From: Forficula auricularia
Lineage: Eukaryota; Arthropoda; Insecta; Dermaptera; Forficulidae
Assembly: GCA_024734495.1 (NCBI GenBank)
Contig: JALMQS010000085.1
Location: 310,001-374,000 of the forward strand
Direction of reading: 5' to 3'
Length of the DNA stretch: 64,000 nucleotides
The notes under the pieces were generated by a model. That model worked only from the letters and a program-made list of their open reading frames with translations. It did not search any database and was not told where the DNA came from. How positions within the stretch are numbered: the stretch's first letter is position 1; the number at the start of each line of letters is the position of its first letter. A program made the position numbers and the translations under genes. This document shows positions 43,401-51,200 of the stretch, piece after piece.

Positions 43401-44611
43401 TGTTCTTATCATCAATTAATAATTTATTTTTTTTATTTTTTTTTTTTTTTTTTTGGCTTTTCGGCCTTTCTAACCATAAGCCAATTTACGATACTATATA
43501 TTTTTTAAATTTTATCTCTACCCCGGGGGTCAGATTTTAGCCGAATGCCTCGAGTCGGATTCGAACCCGGGTCCTCTTGGTTAGCAGGATGATATGCTAC
43601 CGACTAGCCTATCTGACCCCCCAATAATTAATTTAAATTATTTTTTTAAATATTATAAGATATCTTATCTTATCTTATCTTATTATATTAAACAAGCAAA
43701 GTTAGTATATAAATCCGGTCGGGTTCTCGAAAACGGCTCTAACGATTTGGATGAAATTCACGGGTTAGGAGGGTTTTGTGTTGGACATTCGATCTGTCAC
43801 GGTCTCATCTTCAGCTATGTTGTTTTTGATGGGTTTTTTTGTGGTAGGGGTCCGGGGGGAGAGGGGGGTATCGGGGGATTAATATATAGATATTTTTTTT
43901 TTTTATTTATTTAATGTCACCGGGAACAAAGCCCATTTAGACAGCACATAAGTAAAGTGTTAGTAGGGTTAGTGGGGGAGCCGAGTTTTCAGCCGGTAGA
44001 AATTTTTATTCGTCAGCTAGGATCGAACCCCGGCCTCCCATTCCAACATCGTCATAATCGATCGATGTCGAAACGAGGCCAGTGCGTTAGCCAACTGAGC
44101 CAACCCGGCTATAGATATTAACTGAAGCAAAAATTTATCGAGCATCGCTCGGAGGCCAGGTACTAATCATTATATGAGTAATTTTTTTTTTGTTGCTTTT
44201 CGGCCTTTCTAGCCATAAGCTAATTTACGATACTAATTATTTCATTTTTTTAAATTTGTCTCTACCCCCCGGGGTCAGGTTTTAGCCGGATGCCTCGAGT
44301 CGGATTCGAGCCCGGGTCCACTGGTTGGCAGGCTGACATGCTAACCCCTAGCCTACCCGACCCCCATATGAGTAATTATTTGTATAATTTAAGAAAAGAG
44401 ACGATATAAGTGGCGATTATATATTATTTACTCACCTATTGTAATGATCAAAGAGGCTGTATTTCCTATAAATAAACGTCCTCCATCGGTTTCCTAAAAG
44501 GAACACCGGTTTCTCATAGGGCACTCCTTGTTTTTCGAAATAATCATTATTTTTTGTCAAATAGCGATAGACGAGGTAGAGGACCCCCACAATACCCAAT
44601 AAGAGCAACAT
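20352..44611 (-). CDS. Cytochrome P450 gene 2, CYP9-like, complete (506 codons)
   Basis: Eight exons keep one frame: 44436-44611, 36732-36916, 29721-29858, 28292-28497, 27000-27165, 26653-26874, 24538-24801 and 20352-20515 (TAA at 20354-20352). The sum is 1521 nt, giving 506 residues, a normal P450 length. From the N terminus there is a membrane anchor (MLLLLGIVGVLYLVYRYLTK), FDHFMNH in exon 2, TLSPAFTGNKMRHMF in exon 3, IATSAFGIEVDS in exon 4, FRPDMIQLM in exon 5, the I-helix AGFNTIS near residue 307, K-helix ESQR (365-368), PERF (425-428) and the haem loop FGLGPRQCI with Cys451. The ATG at 44611 is chosen because the longer open stretch up to 44668 begins without an ATG. The I-helix acidic residue is Asn310, which is unusual. 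Introns 1 and 2 (7.5 and 6.8 kb) are filled with retroelements. It is a tandem duplicate of gene 3. Membership of the CYP3 clan is firm; CYP9 is my best guess. Confidence 0.9.
21721..21944 (+). mobile_element. tRNA-derived SINE, family B, copy 1
   Basis: Head GGGGAGTCGGGTAGCTCAGT with box B GGTTCGATCC, a ~100-bp unrelated body (CTCGGCTCCCTCACTAACCC, GGGCTTTGTTCCCAGTGACA) and an A-rich tail. Flanks AACTAACAAG (21711-21720) and AACAAACAAG (21945-21954) look like a target duplication with one mismatch. It is nested inside the hAT at 21526-22965. A second copy is at 43895-44110. Confidence 0.85.
22106..22870 (-). pseudogene. Broken hAT transposase
   Basis: Reading leftward from about 22870: FIKSLALNHLEFKEFLKNLE, then after stops LKRVYKLKSEIQLFL, then ELQGKGQFIHNLYDNIQGFE, and from 22486 HFPHLEKENVTTSQKYAQYI. 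These are consecutive blocks of a GTF2IRD2-like hAT transposase split by several frame breaks. Confidence 0.7.
23036..23396. repeat. ACCGACTTC foldback module, copy 3
   Basis: Starts ACCGACTCCAAAAAAATTAA and ends TTTTTTGAAGTCGGT; arms of ~125 bp surround a ~110-bp centre containing ACGTTTGGCGGGT. Same module as at 10517-10852 and 60342-60676. In intron 7 of P450 gene 2. Confidence 0.7.
23507..24060. repeat. Two-copy tandem repeat of ~260-285 bp
   Basis: AGAAATTGAT opens units at about 23506 and 23765 and starts a third, short one at 24053. Units share a T run, CTTCGATTCCGGAGAT, CCACCATCGAGTGTCCTTAT and ACCTCTTTTCCGATAATTAT almost without change. Non-coding, intron 7 of P450 gene 2. Confidence 0.8.
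24210..24515 (-). repeat. ACCGACTTC module 1, inverted copy
   Basis: Contains TGATCATATTATCAGAACTT and ends near CACAGTCGGTTAAAAA, the reverse complement of module 1 at 9524-9888. It lies directly downstream of exon 7 of P450 gene 2. Confidence 0.6.
25335..25403. repeat. (AT)n microsatellite
   Basis: About 34 uninterrupted AT units in intron 6 of P450 gene 2. Absent at the matching place in gene 3. Confidence 0.95.
25586..25676 (-). tRNA. tRNA-like sequence with long variable arm (possibly tRNA-derived repeat)
   Basis: Acceptor strands GGATCGG and CTGATCC pair over 7 bp (one G-T). D-region TGGCTAAGATGATAAGAGC, variable-arm hairpin CGCA-CA-TGCG and T-arm CCGGG-TTCGAAT-CCCGG are visible, which resembles type II (Leu/Ser) tRNAs. 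The anticodon arm does not fold cleanly, so no anticodon is assigned. A diverged copy is at 62461-62555, pointing to a repeat rather than a functional gene. Confidence 0.45.
25861..25935 (-). tRNA. Degenerate tRNA-like module 2
   Basis: Minus strand starts TGTTTCAATGGCGTAATGGC (box A-like) and holds GTCGGTTCGATTTTAGGC (box B-like). Stems are poorly paired. The same module occurs on the plus strand at 62701-62775. Confidence 0.35.
26400..26600. other. C-run and GC-rich hairpins upstream of exon 6
   Basis: A run of C is followed by GAGGGCGTGCCGAAGGCACGC and CAGCTCGGAGGGCCGAGCTTCG, short strong hairpins unlike the AT-rich surroundings. No family recognised. Confidence 0.4.
29990..30104. repeat. 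Inverted repeat with CTGATCGAAACGTC
   Basis: Left arm CCGTTTTGATCAGCTTTTTG and right arm CAAAAAGCTGATCGAAACGT are near-perfect complements over ~40 bp around a 30-bp loop. Gene 3 (about 58462-58490) keeps only the end of the right arm. Intron 2 of P450 gene 2. Confidence 0.65.
30497..30752 (-). repeat. 3' LTR of the gypsy-like element
   Basis: Diverged direct match to 36124-36380; the left border is approximate because the edges have decayed. Confidence 0.75.
32111..32554 (-). pseudogene. RNase H fragment of the gypsy-like element
   Basis: 147 open codons: LELTTDASNFALGAVLSQNQ, SRTLTKAEQNYTTTERELLS, IIYTDHKPLEWLF and KSNVVADALSRI. These are the D, E and D blocks of Ty3/gypsy RNase H. No start context of its own; it is a segment of pol. 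Confidence 0.85.
32900..33223 (-). pseudogene. Reverse transcriptase fragments of the gypsy-like element
   Basis: From 33223 the minus strand gives DKYPIPNINDMLAKI and FRPYDLASKAI. In another frame about 32960-32885 gives VYLDDNIIIMGETLEEHI, with the catalytic YLDD at 32938-32927. Frameshifts separate the pieces. Confidence 0.75.
35304..35402 (-). pseudogene. Gag start of the gypsy-like element
   Basis: ATG at 35402 begins MATLSFTNFLKLIPKYNGSP followed by ELLEEFIENTE and a stop, matching the start of gypsy-type gag. The rest of gag is unreadable. Confidence 0.5.
36124..36380 (-). repeat. 5' LTR of the gypsy-like element
   Basis: Upstream LTR relative to the minus-strand pol. It differs from the 3' LTR by many substitutions and small indels, so the insertion is old. 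Confidence 0.75.
36560..36700. repeat. Internally deleted AAGGAGACAAT foldback
   Basis: GAGGAGACAATAAAAGAGTG to TTATTGTCTCCTTCAAT with the hammerhead-like centre missing. Just left of exon 2 of P450 gene 2, in its intron 2. Confidence 0.6.
37010..37310 (-). pseudogene. LINE ORF2 C-terminal fragment
   Basis: The minus strand encodes TSAFANSFIPMTSRDWNSLP followed by TYNLQLFKTRIHRYL and a stop, the usual C-terminal tail of CR1/L2/Jockey-type LINEs in arthropods. It is 5'-truncated and in intron 1 of P450 gene 2. Confidence 0.65.
38158..40671 (-). mobile_element. Inner LINE (L2/CR1-type), 5'-truncated, frameshifted
   Basis: The minus strand carries a reverse transcriptase in three pieces (40636-40355, 40358-38901, 39012-38587). 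Landmarks are NYRPVSLTSLVGKILERLV, VDAVFLDFAKAFDKVSHKI, SGVIQGSVLGPLLFLIYVND, FADD (39398-39387) and YVRPNLEYCSVVWD. Frame breaks lie in an A-rich run near 40365 and near 39000. The 3' end is a TTTA microsatellite at 38158-38185 (TAAA on the plus strand), typical of L2-like elements. The endonuclease is missing. ATTAC at both junctions may be a short target duplication. Confidence 0.85.
38587..40636 (-). pseudogene. Reverse transcriptase of the inner LINE (frameshifted)
   Basis: The central 485-codon frame holds fingers-palm motifs including GFRKNYSCNSQLVSFIQEL and RLFADDCVVYRI. The thumb/C-terminal part (KIDMVQRRAARFVFGKF, ELGWCSLLERREWAKL) is in another frame from 39012. With the two breaks it cannot be translated as one protein. 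Group L2/CR1/Rex1 within the Jockey superfamily is judged from the motif pattern only. Confidence 0.8.
41099..42990. repeat. ~120-bp satellite arrays flanking an unrelated block
   Basis: Monomers share GAAGACATGGAGGAATCGAC, AAAATCAAAAATAGCGATTG, GAGGAATAACCATTCTATAT and TTTTTGACGTTTCGGTTTTT. About three monomers lie at 41099-41420 and six at 42308-42960. Another short array is at 53000-53290. All arrays end with AACTCAAGCTTGA. Between them, 41430-42300 carries repeat Y. Confidence 0.8.
41636..42290. repeat. Dispersed repeat Y
   Basis: TTTATCCAATGCGAAGCATGG to GCACGTGACGGTTTTGCCAA recurs inverted at 53545-53760. CGGATGGATGTATGG to TTAATATTCTAATTAAGTACC recurs inverted at 45555-45775. Non-coding. 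It is associated with the satellite both here and near 53 kb. Confidence 0.6.
43425..43622 (-). mobile_element. tRNA-derived SINE, family A, copy 1
   Basis: Minus strand: head GGGGGTCAGATAGGCTAGTC, box B GGTTCGAATCC, then CCCCGGGGTAGAGAT, and CCTTTTCGG-type GGCCGAAAAGCC before a poly-A tail. AATAATT flanks both sides (43418-43424, 43623-43629). Confidence 0.85.
43895..44110 (-). mobile_element. tRNA-derived SINE, family B, copy 2
   Basis: Same body as 21721-21944 with a poly-A tail at the left. ATAGATATT is duplicated at 43886-43894 and 44111-44119. The head carries AGCCGGGTTGGCTCAGTTGG and box B GGTTCGATCC. Confidence 0.88.
44184..44365 (-). mobile_element. tRNA-derived SINE, family A, copy 2
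   Basis: Same layout as 43425-43622 with box B GGCTCGAATCC. A clean 12-bp target duplication ATATGAGTAATT lies at 44172-44183 and 44366-44377. It is only ~70 bp from the donor of exon 1 of P450 gene 2. Confidence 0.9.
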
Positions 44612-44668
44612 GGCTAAGACAGCGTCTGCACTCACGAGAGGCTCAAGGATTACTGACTCCGGCAACAA

Positions 44669-45554
44669 GAAAAACGTTAAAAAAAATTAAATACAGGTTC
44701 AAATAAATTATGTAATCATCAGGGACATTCACTTAACATTAAAATCTCATTATTTTTCATTATATAAAATTTATTCTGATGTTTTTTTAAAATGATTAAG
44801 CATAATTCCACACCAAATCATCCAGGAAAAACCAAATTTATCACCCATCACCTCCAATTTTGAAGAAACTTTGTATTTTTTATCATCTCACATATTTATG
44901 AAAATATACCAAATTTTATCTGTTTATCTCAAATGGTTTTTGTTTTATAGGATTTTGAAATATTGATAAAATAGCCGTTTTGACGTTTATAAACCTCCGA
45001 AATGAACTTGTACTTACAATGAAAAATATTTATATTTTAAGCATTTATGGTGCAAATCTTATTAAAATTAACAGTATTGTTGAGTGAATTGTGCTGATTC
45101 CAGAGAAAAATATGGCAACATTTTATTTTTATTTACTTTATAAAAAATGTCCCTGAGTTTCCCATGGATCGCCCGAGGTTCGTCTTGGTTTTGTAACAGG
45201 TCTATTAATTATTTTTTTAGTATAATTGTTATTATGCATTTTACTACAAATTTTTAGTTATTTGTTGTTTAATTTACAATGTGGTACCTATAAAATATAA
45301 TATTATTTTATAATTAGTCTTTAATAAAATAAGAAATTCGGTGTGTGTGTGTGAGTGTGTGTGTTTGGTAAATGCTGCACTGATTAGATAAAGTAGCCAG
45401 ATTAATAATTTATATTCTTTGTTATTTCTCGTGCAATATTTTTTCAGTAATATCTATGACTTAAGTTGAAGGAACTCTAAGAAAGAGCAATATCTAATAA
45501 GATTTACAATCTTACATCAGTTAAAGAAGATGAGAAACAAAGGGGAGCATTTCG
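44669..45554. other. 5' flank of P450 gene 2, nothing recognised
   Basis: AT-rich, with a short TG microsatellite at 45340-45364. It should contain the gene 2 promoter and 5' UTR, but I see no convincing TATA box or initiator. Confidence 0.35.
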
Positions 45555-45774
45555 TGATAAAGGTACTTAATTAGAATATTAAATTTCATCAAAATTGATT
45601 TAGTTATTTTCAAGAGAATTAGAAAAAAATAAAAAAGCACTGAAATATAGAAGTAAAGTTTGTGGACCGAAAACTAATCAACGATTAATTTTGTTAAATT
45701 AATGTAATTTAATTTCAATCCGTTGAATGGTGTGGGAAAAATCATTCATCCATCCTTCCGCACACGGTCGCGAG

Positions 45775-45858
45775 TTCACCTCTCGAAATACTCTATACAT
45801 ATTTCGGGCTAAAAACCCAAAATATGTACTTATAGAGTATTTCGAGGGGTGAACCTGG
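45775..45858. repeat. Head-to-head palindrome at the left TIR
   Basis: TTCACCTCTCGAAATACTCT on the left mirrors AGAGTATTTCGAGGGGTGAA on the right, around GGGCTAAAAACCC. The outer arm resembles the start of the TIR of the 45842-47510 element in opposite orientation. Confidence 0.6.
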
Positions 45859-46143
45859 ACTTAAAATCGTGTACACCTACTTCCACTTCTAGTTTCATTT
45901 CCAAGTAGAAGACAATAGATGACACAGGTCTGCGAAAAAAAAATTTTGTCAGCTGCATGAGATATTTTTACTGAATTATATGTTTTAAAGTGCGCTGATT
46001 TCAAAAGTGATGGCCATTTTTTTCTATCACATAAGGTTTTTTGCAAATTCAAACACAAAAAATTGGTTAAAGCACTCCTTTATTCAAAATTTTCAAACAA
46101 TATTTTTTTTAAAGCAAACGAAACATTATTTTGATACATATAC

Positions 46144-47284
46144 TTATTCATGTTCTTTATGAAACCTCTTCTTCTTTTTCTTGATACTTTGACGAGTCCT
46201 TTTCCGATTTCCATCTTCATTTTCTCGCTTAAGCAGCCAACAGTAGTCAGCAAGCATAGTGATATCCCATCGCCCTTGGTACCTTCTCTCGATATCACGG
46301 ACATCCTGATGAAATCGCTCCCCCTGCTCTTCACTGTAAGCTCCCAGGTTTTCAAGAAAATAGTCTATGTGAGAGTGTAAAAAATGGACCTTCAAGCTCA
46401 TCTTGCAGCCTTGAGCTTCGTATGCTGCTAGCATCCGTTGCACAATGGTTTTATAGTTAGGATCCTTAGGGCCGGTTGCATGTCGCAAAGTAAATGCTTT
46501 TTACCACTAACCAAGGTAGATGGTAAATGGAGTGACTGGGATGGCCAATCAGATGACAGGAACTTTCAGTGCCTGTCATCTGATTGGCCATCCCAACCCC
46601 TCTATTTACCATCTACACTTAATTAGTGGTAAAAAGCATTTACTTTACATTGCAACGGCCTTATATTTCCCAAAACTTTCGCACTACGTCCTTGAACGAT
46701 ACCCAAGCTTCTTTTTCCTTCTCATTCATAGTTTCCAAAAATGAAGGGTCCGTTAAAAGTTTTCTTATGTCGGTGCCGGTGAAAACTCCCTCTTTCAACT
46801 TTGCTTCTGACAGCTTCGGGAATTTTGTACATATATATTTGAAACAGTCTCCATCCTTTTGCAGCAGATTTTACAAATTGTGTCATCAACCACAATTTGA
46901 TATGGAGAGGGGCAACAAAACCTTTTGTGGTGGTACCAAGGTAGTGTTTATAACATTTTCTCTCCAGGTTTTAAAGTTTCTCGGGATGGCCAATCACTTT
47001 TTTCCACTGCTGTTCTCTGGCTCTACTATCCCACAAGCATAAGAAGCATGGGTATTTGGTATAGCCTGCCTGCTGACCCAAAAGCATTGTCATATTCTTG
47101 AAGTCCCCACAAATCATCCATTGATGGTATTGATACTTGATTTTTTCCAGGATAATGGCCAAATCGTTATAATTTTCTTTCATATGCACAGAATGTCCAA
47201 TCGGAATCGAGGCAGATTTATTTCCATTGTGCAATAATACTGCTTTAAGGCTAATCTTAGATGAGTCAATGAATAGGCGCCATT
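46144..47284 (-). pseudogene. Putative transposase of the TIR element, disrupted
   Basis: Blocks in order: RLFIDSSKISLKAVLLHNGN, IPIGHSVHMKENYNDLAIIL, WMICGDFKNMTMLLGQQAGY, CFLCLWDSRAREQQW, then (shifted) LPLHIKLWLMTQFVKSAAKG, EAKLKEGVFTGTDIRKLL, the MITE at 46469-46660, then YKTIVQRMLAAYEAQGCKMS, HFLHSHIDYFLENLGAYSEE, GERFHQDVRDIERRYQGRWD and MLADYCWLLKRE, ending in a basic tail. Asp in LFIDSS, Asp in ICGDFK and Glu in EQGERFHQD could form a DDE-like set on an RNase H fold; this is inference. Confidence 0.6.
46469..46660. mobile_element. Harbinger-type palindromic MITE
   Basis: A 192-bp near-complete palindrome. It starts GGGCCGGTTGCATG and ends CATTGCAACGGCC, with inner arms CCAATCAGATGACAGG / CCTGTCATCTGATTGG. 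TTA flanks both sides (46466-46468, 46661-46663), as expected for PIF/Harbinger. It is inserted in the coding sequence of the TIR transposon. Confidence 0.8.
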
Positions 47285-48282
47285 ATTACCAATGAACATA
47301 GATACTGCAATATACACATAAAAACTTATGTGATATAATAATTTGAATATTTTTTCTGTTTTTGGGGGTCAAAATCTGTAAAAAAATGTAAAAAAATCCT
47401 ATGCAGTTTTTTGGTCGCAGACCTGTGTTATCTAATTAATTCCAAAGTAATTCCAAATAATTCCAAAGACGGTGTGCACCTAATTCCGTTCGCGTTTCAC
47501 CCCTCGTAGTATTTAAAATAAAACTCAAAAAATATAATTAAAAGAATTTTTTAATTTTTAATTTTACTTGTGAGCACCGTTAAAAACTCCTGTGTTTAAT
47601 ATGTTTCACTATAAACCAACACCGCTTTCCCTAAATGTTGTTAACCATTTAGGTTACCATCTGCAAATTTTGCGGAAAGAATACGTGATTTTTGAAAAGA
47701 TGTTCACTTTTTCCTGCACTATTTGTTGTTAAATTTTGACTCAAAAAAAAAAAATAATAATTATATCTACTATCTAGCAGGCTCTGACATCTTAGAGTTA
47801 ACATAAATGTAGTAAGTGCTAAGTGCTAGTTAGTTTTGTATTAAGGTAATGGATCTTTTGATTTGTCATGCTAAATTTAAAAAAAATAAAGGGTAAATAA
47901 ATAGAGATTATATAATTAAAACGTTTTTATTATTATTATTGTTAATATTATCGTATTACTAAGTAGTTACTACTTCTCTTTATTGATAATTATTTCCTCG
48001 TAAATTAATGATTACATAAATACAGATACACTAGACTGGGATATAATTATATATAAAATGATGTTTTTTGTATGAGTTTTTAAAGCGTTAAATTAAATAA
48101 TAATTGATGATAAAATTAATGAAAACAACTTGAAAAAAAAAATAATAATGTATAATAATCTTTTTTTGATAAAAGTTTGTTTGCATTTGTACAGGTTAGA
48201 AATCCTTCACTAAGATTTGTTCGTTTTATTTGTTCGATTTTTATCAAGAAGAAAGAATAGAAACAATGATTTGACAAGAATA

Positions 48283-51200
48283 TTATCTTGACTTGAATCC
48301 CAGCCAAAACCCTTTTTGGTTGTCAGTTCCGTTGCCATTGGGCGATAATTGCAGTGGATGTTCAGTCTCTTCAATGAAAATGATTTCAAATTTTTTCAAA
48401 ATATGAAAGGCAACGATTTTCAGTTCCATTTTCGCAAAACGATTGGCTGGAAAATGAATATAAACAATAAACTATATTAATATCAAATTCTTAAAATTGT
48501 GTAGTTAACTCAAAAATAGGATATTATAATTATTATTTAAGTTGATCACCATGGGCGTAGTTATAGGGGGCAGTATCTCTCTTACAAAAATCATTCCCCC
48601 CTCCTAGAAAAATCCAAACTCAATTATTACGAGGCATCACTTATGTATTTTTCTTTAAATTATTTCGTTACTTCCAAAATTTGCTAATTCTCCTAAAAAG
48701 TTAGTTGATCTCTAGTCGGATTACCGAAATTGAATGTGTGGCTAATCAACTGGCTGGCTGCCCCCAGGGAAACTCTTTAACTACGCCAATGTTGAACACA
48801 GAGATCTTATTAGCAAAGAAAAAACTAAGGAAATCACAAGAGGTTGTCATTTATTGATGGAATGGATTATTTTTAATTATAAGTAAGAACACATACATTC
48901 TGACTTATAATTAAAAATAAATCTCGGATCTAGTAGATGACAAACTCTTGTGATTTTGATAACGATTTAAAGTTTACTTCTATCGGCAATTCGAACTGTT
49001 ATATTCTATTTGAGAAATGCCGTACGTATTTGGTAGCAGAATGGCGGCAAAAGTCTTGAACTTTCAGTATCAATTAATGATTTCCTTGAATATTATTAGC
49101 TGTTTACATGACAAATCTTACCAATACATTGACGAGGGCCTAATCCAAAAGGGAAAAATGTGTACGGATTGATTTTGGATTTATTTTCATCGCTAAATCT
49201 CTCGGGGATGAATTTCTCCGGATCCTCGAAATATTCTGGATCGTGTTGGAAAGAGTAGGGCAAAAGCAGGAGCATATCTCCCGGATTTATTGTCACTTCC
49301 GGCCGATTCCCTTTTGCCGGGATGGTGTACTTTTTAACGCATTGTCTATCGTTGAAGGCGACAACTGGCTGGATTCTTTGACTCTCTGTAAAAGAAGAAG
49401 TTGATTCAATCATAATGGGTAAAAGATGGGATTTTCCTTGGCCTAAAAAATTCTATCCCCGTATTATTGCCCTTTTAATAAAATAATCACTAGTATTTAT
49501 AAAAAAAAAAAAATATTCTGGAATCTTGAAATTATGACGGAGATCATCACAAATTAGTTTGTAGATTGATTCCTTCATTCCCTCACCCTTGTGTAAAAGT
49601 AAGATTAAAACATAATTTCAAATTATATAGTGAACGCCTCCTTATTATTTTTAAAAGTTGGCAATATGATATTCTAAAAATATGCCAGACTGGACTATGA
49701 GTTATAAGATTTAGTGTTAAAACTATTAAAAAAAGTTTTTTCCCAGTTTGCATTTTGGACCGTCATTCCCTCACTCCGTGTTTTAAAAAGTTAAGCGCTT
49801 ATTTATGTATCATTTATCATATATTGGTAGGTGTTTCTAGTATTAATAAAGTATCGTACATTCATATGGAAAATTATAAGGTTATTTTGTCTACTTTTGT
49901 GCAATAATGTTTCGTTTCTTCATTCCCTCACCTCCCTAATACAAATTGTTGGTTTTCTAAGCGACGGTCCAGTAAACCAGTAAAAGAACAAAGTTTATGT
50001 TCCATGTTGTTTGACTCTCACCATTTATCATATTTTTTTCAGGGTATCACATATTTTTTTGGAACTATTCTGAACCTATAAATATTGGACCCCCTCAGCC
50101 CCCTTTAAACTCAAAAAAGTTGGGGACCACTATAACGTTTTAGACAATTGGCCCAAGTACTATTAAATTAACAAAAGAAATTCCATAATATTTAAAAAAA
50201 ATTTCATCAAATTATCAGTCATTTTACAATTTTTTTTTGAGAATCAGCCATATACACGTTGTAGAATTGGCGAAAATTCTGTAAGTGGTAATTATTCAGT
50301 TTCCGATTCGTAGTAATCCATTCTCCCAGAATCATAAATTAATCAAAAATTTCATGATTAATTTAAATTATTACTTTGTGAGTAATTTTGATTAAAGTCT
50401 TATCTGATGGGAGAGAGAGATGGATGAGCAACGAATCTGATCCAGAAATAAGTACCGCTTAAAGAATTTTTCCCTAATTCTACATCATTGATGTAGAATG
50501 TAAATTTTGTGCTCGTGATTATCAGTGTAAGATTTTTTCAGGTTGATCCATTCTATGAAAAATAAGAAATGAATTTAAAATAATTTCCTCAATTCACCAT
50601 AGATGAGCTAGAGCAGATTTTTTTATATCGTTCGGTTGATCGCCAGAAAATAAATTAAAATAATTTTTCGAATAATTTTGATTTATTCTAGACTTAAGAG
50701 AAGAAAAAATGCATTTTCGGGCAGTAAGAAATTTGAGATTTGGAAGCTCTAAAAAAGTCAGATTTCTATAGATATCAATTCTTAACAATGTTATAAGTTT
50801 ACAAACAAAAAACCTCATATTTACAATAACGTTATAATTTTTGAATTTCTTACCATTAATTACCATTTCCAAATAAGGCATTTTCATGAGTGAATCATAA
50901 TTCATGACTCCATCATTTTCTTGCAATGTTTCTTCTATTTCTCTGTATAATTTCTCTTGGACATCAGGATGTTCAGCCATATGATGGAAAAGAAAGGTGA
51001 GAGTGTCAGAGATGGTATTGAATCCACCGAAAAAGAAAAGAACCGCTTGCGCCAACATTTCCTCATCCGTCAATTCTACAAACAGCATTAGTATATTAAA
51101 ATTCTTCGAATGTATTTTAATCCAAAATATAGACTTATTGCGTCAAACCAGTCTTAATACTGATTTCATTTTGATATCGTAAAGTGACCACCTGAAAAAT

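Larger units (their letters stand above)
45842..47510 (-). mobile_element. Unclassified TIR DNA transposon around an uncharacterised arthropod protein family
   Basis: Inverted ends of ~95 bp: left 45842-45936 and right 47416-47510 both read inward CGAGGGGTGAA, then GTG(T/C)ACACC, then AGAT(G/A)ACACAGGTCTGCGA. Between them a minus-strand reading frame in pieces (47284-46971, ~46860-46665, 46488-46144) encodes LFIDSSKISLKAVLLHNGNK, CFLCLWDSR and EEQGERFHQDVRDIERRYQG. I recall proteins with these blocks as uncharacterised predictions in many arthropods. The frame is broken and interrupted by a MITE. Target duplication not resolved. Superfamily unknown. Confidence 0.65.

Noticed and set aside
46626..47042. 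138-codon plus-strand frame
   Set aside because: Antisense of the transposase-like pseudogene and the MITE arm.
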